Below, piece after piece: positions 62,088 to 64,000 of a DNA stretch of 64,000 nt. Below the pieces are notes generated by a model. The model was not told the DNA's origin. It ran no database searches and saw only the letters and a program-made list of their open reading frames with translations. Source of the DNA: Certhia americana (taxonomy: Eukaryota > Chordata > Aves > Passeriformes > Certhiidae); assembly GCA_018697195.1 (NCBI GenBank), contig CM031858.1, forward strand, positions 87,573,277 to 87,637,276, read 5' to 3'. The position numbers and the translations under genes were made by a program. Positions within the stretch are counted from its first letter, which is position 1; every line of letters starts with the position of its first letter.

Positions 62088-64000
62088 CTGCATTTAGATG
62101 AGTAGCACATAAATATTCACATCTTCACCACATTGAAAAAAACAACCCTCACTCATGTTAGTTTTCTGCTACTCTATAACTCTAAACCACAAGCAGGGCT
62201 TGTACCATAACCTTACAAACTTTTGGTCTCTAAGTCAGGGCTATAACTGTGAGAGATGTATTATCCCCTAGAAATGTGATAAACAGCTCTTCAGCACAAT
62301 TCTGAAATGAAGAAGCACAGAGATCATATTCCAGGATATATTTTCAAATGTCTAGCAACATTTCCCCTGGTTTCATTTTTTTTAAATCATAAGCACTGGA
62401 ATCACTCATTTCTAAGGCTCTCTCTTGTATTGGTGCCTAGCTGCCATAAAAAAAAAAGTAAACCACAAAAAATTTCTGTCCCAGCTTATATTTTCCATTT
62501 GCAAACATTTACTCCATTCTCTGAATTAACAAGGAACAGCTTCTTCTACTACATGCAGGAGGTGCTTTCATAAACTTGTCACATCCTGATGTTAGTAGCA
62601 TATGGTATCGAAAATATTCCTACTGCTTGAAGGGAGAGCTGTTACAAATACTTCAAGCAACAGTTTGTTAATTTTGGATGCAATCCTACAGTGCACCAAT
62701 ATTTTTCTCATGCTTTTAAACCTAACCATATAATGAAGATGCCCCTTGAAGTTTCAAAAAGAATGAGTTAGACCATAGATTTTTCAGGGCCCTTAGAAGA
62801 TTTCTTTTCAAACACCAATGTGCATAAGATAGAGTGTTTCATTTTTCCCCCTTTAACAAACTAGAGGAGCAAATTCTCTTTTTTTTTTGCTTTTTTTTTT
62901 TTTTTTTTTATAATTATTATTATTTTTTGTGCTCTCATGAAATACGTGCTCTACATGAGGAAAAGCAAGGCAGCCTTGCTTTACAACTCAAGGAATATAG
63001 GCTGTGCCTTACAGACCCTAGATATACCTCTTGCTCTGGCTGCCTAGTAAATTGAAATATGGCAGTACAAAAAAAGAAGAGATGAGAAATTGGAGTGTTA
63101 CGAATAAGGCCAGAAGGCAAGACTTCTCAGGGATATAATATGGAACTGGCATCAAAAGACAGAACTGGGCAGAGGATAACATCATTAGTCCTCCAGATAT
63201 ACTGAGCAGCAAAATATGTCAGATGGGGTCAAAGAGGGGCAGGATCACAGCCCTGGGGGAATACATGGAATTAAATAGTTGTCTTCTATGAACAAAATTA
63301 CTCCTTATCTGCTCCCTCAAAAGGATGCTGTGTCTCTCAGCAGTGTAATTCTTTCCCAGCCCACTTTTCCCAGAATACGACTGAACTGCCACTGAATAAG
63401 CTAATGGCTTAGCTATTGGTATTCAGCTAGTTATCTAGGGGGCTAGGGGCAGGTGCAGAAGATAACTGGATGGGTTCATGGTATCTAATACAGTGGTTTA
63501 TCAGGTCCTCCTGTAGCTGCCTTCCCTTCTTCCACCTTCTAGATGATAAATGTTGGGTTTCTACTGATTCCTTCACCATGACCATTTATCCTACCCTGTC
63601 CAGTGCTCATGCAGCCACCGCTTCGTACTGTAAGAGCTGATCATTGCCTGGTCTCTGACTGCTGATTTTTGCAATGTATCTGAGAAGGGTGATCTTTCAT
63701 AATTGACAGGCGGGGATCTCAGGTGCAGAAGAACTCAGCTCTAGTTACACAGGCAATTTTGTGGATAAGCAGGTAGTTGAATGTGGGTTTCTAAGATTAA
63801 GGTGACTTCCAAATTTACTGGTTATAAATCTTAAGCCAAACTTTGTCAGCAGCGAAAGTTTCAGGGATTTCAAAATGAACCTTATACCATTATTTTTCCA
63901 CAACATATGCTGTATTGCAAGTCTTCTTTACCTTTCTTCCTCTGAAGTAATAATATTTTTCTCATTGAGGCCAAGTCTGCAGATATCTACTTAATCCAAT
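62088..64000. other. No supported gene
   Basis: Non-coding sequence with a poly(T)/(ATT)n tract; no exon or element recognised. Confidence 0.5.
62878..62926 (+). repeat. Poly(T) and (ATT)n simple repeat
   Basis: Two T runs split by GC, then ATAATTATTATTATT. Pure simple sequence. Confidence 0.85.

Noticed and set aside
1..64000. Search for tRNA, rRNA, snRNA, CRISPR, operon or phage features
   Set aside because: No cloverleaf with box A/B sequence, no conserved rRNA stretch, no regular repeat-spacer array and no prokaryotic gene layout were seen.

Overview
The window looks like AT-rich nuclear DNA from a bird. It has a recognisable 5'-truncated CR1 retroelement on the minus strand near 37.0 kb, very few other repeats, long introns, no mammal-type Alu or L1 repeats, and vertebrate splice signals. 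There are no operons, prokaryotic genes, CRISPR arrays, rRNAs or tRNAs that I can support. Almost all long open frames here are chance. The coding content that survives scrutiny is a set of short minus-strand exons, each bounded by an AG acceptor and a GT donor, with frames that join across introns.

Gene A (minus strand, about 55.1 kb down to 14.9 kb; probably extends beyond one or both ends of the window). Exons at 55013-55074, 41744-41848, 38750-38888, 38244-38321 and 14860-15023 form a chain in which every intron phase matches. They encode part of a low-complexity protein rich in Ser, Thr, Pro and Ala. It contains a basophilic phosphosite-like RQYS immediately followed by an acidic FDEDD patch, then a run of six alanines. 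A further 63-bp exon-like segment at 54372-54434 looks good but does not fit the phase of this chain. A possible upstream exon lies at 62019-62087. I do not recognise the gene.

Gene B (minus strand, 36.3-24.1 kb, possibly to 18.2 kb). It lies in the roughly 23-kb intron of gene A between 38.2 and 15.0 kb, in the same orientation. The core is four exon candidates at 26191-26396, 25917-26011, about 24609-24998 and 24132-24345. They encode a Cys-containing extracellular-looking domain followed by one strongly hydrophobic, probably transmembrane segment. Weaker exon candidates at 26828-26864, 27314-27370, 31840-31870, 32545-32617, 33160-33228, 35689-35762 and 36283-36325 extend it 5'. A stop-terminated exon at 18192-18359 may be its last exon or a separate relic. 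This is the least explained part of the window: a nested single-pass membrane-protein gene or decayed gene that I cannot name.

The rest (1-14.8 kb, 42-54 kb, 55-64 kb) is intron or intergenic sequence with simple repeats, poly-A/T tracts, a G-quadruplex-prone tract, degenerate old transposon fragments, a few perfect palindromes and one CpG-rich block that could be a conserved element. All exon calls come from reading by eye; no alignment, RNA or splice-scoring evidence was available.
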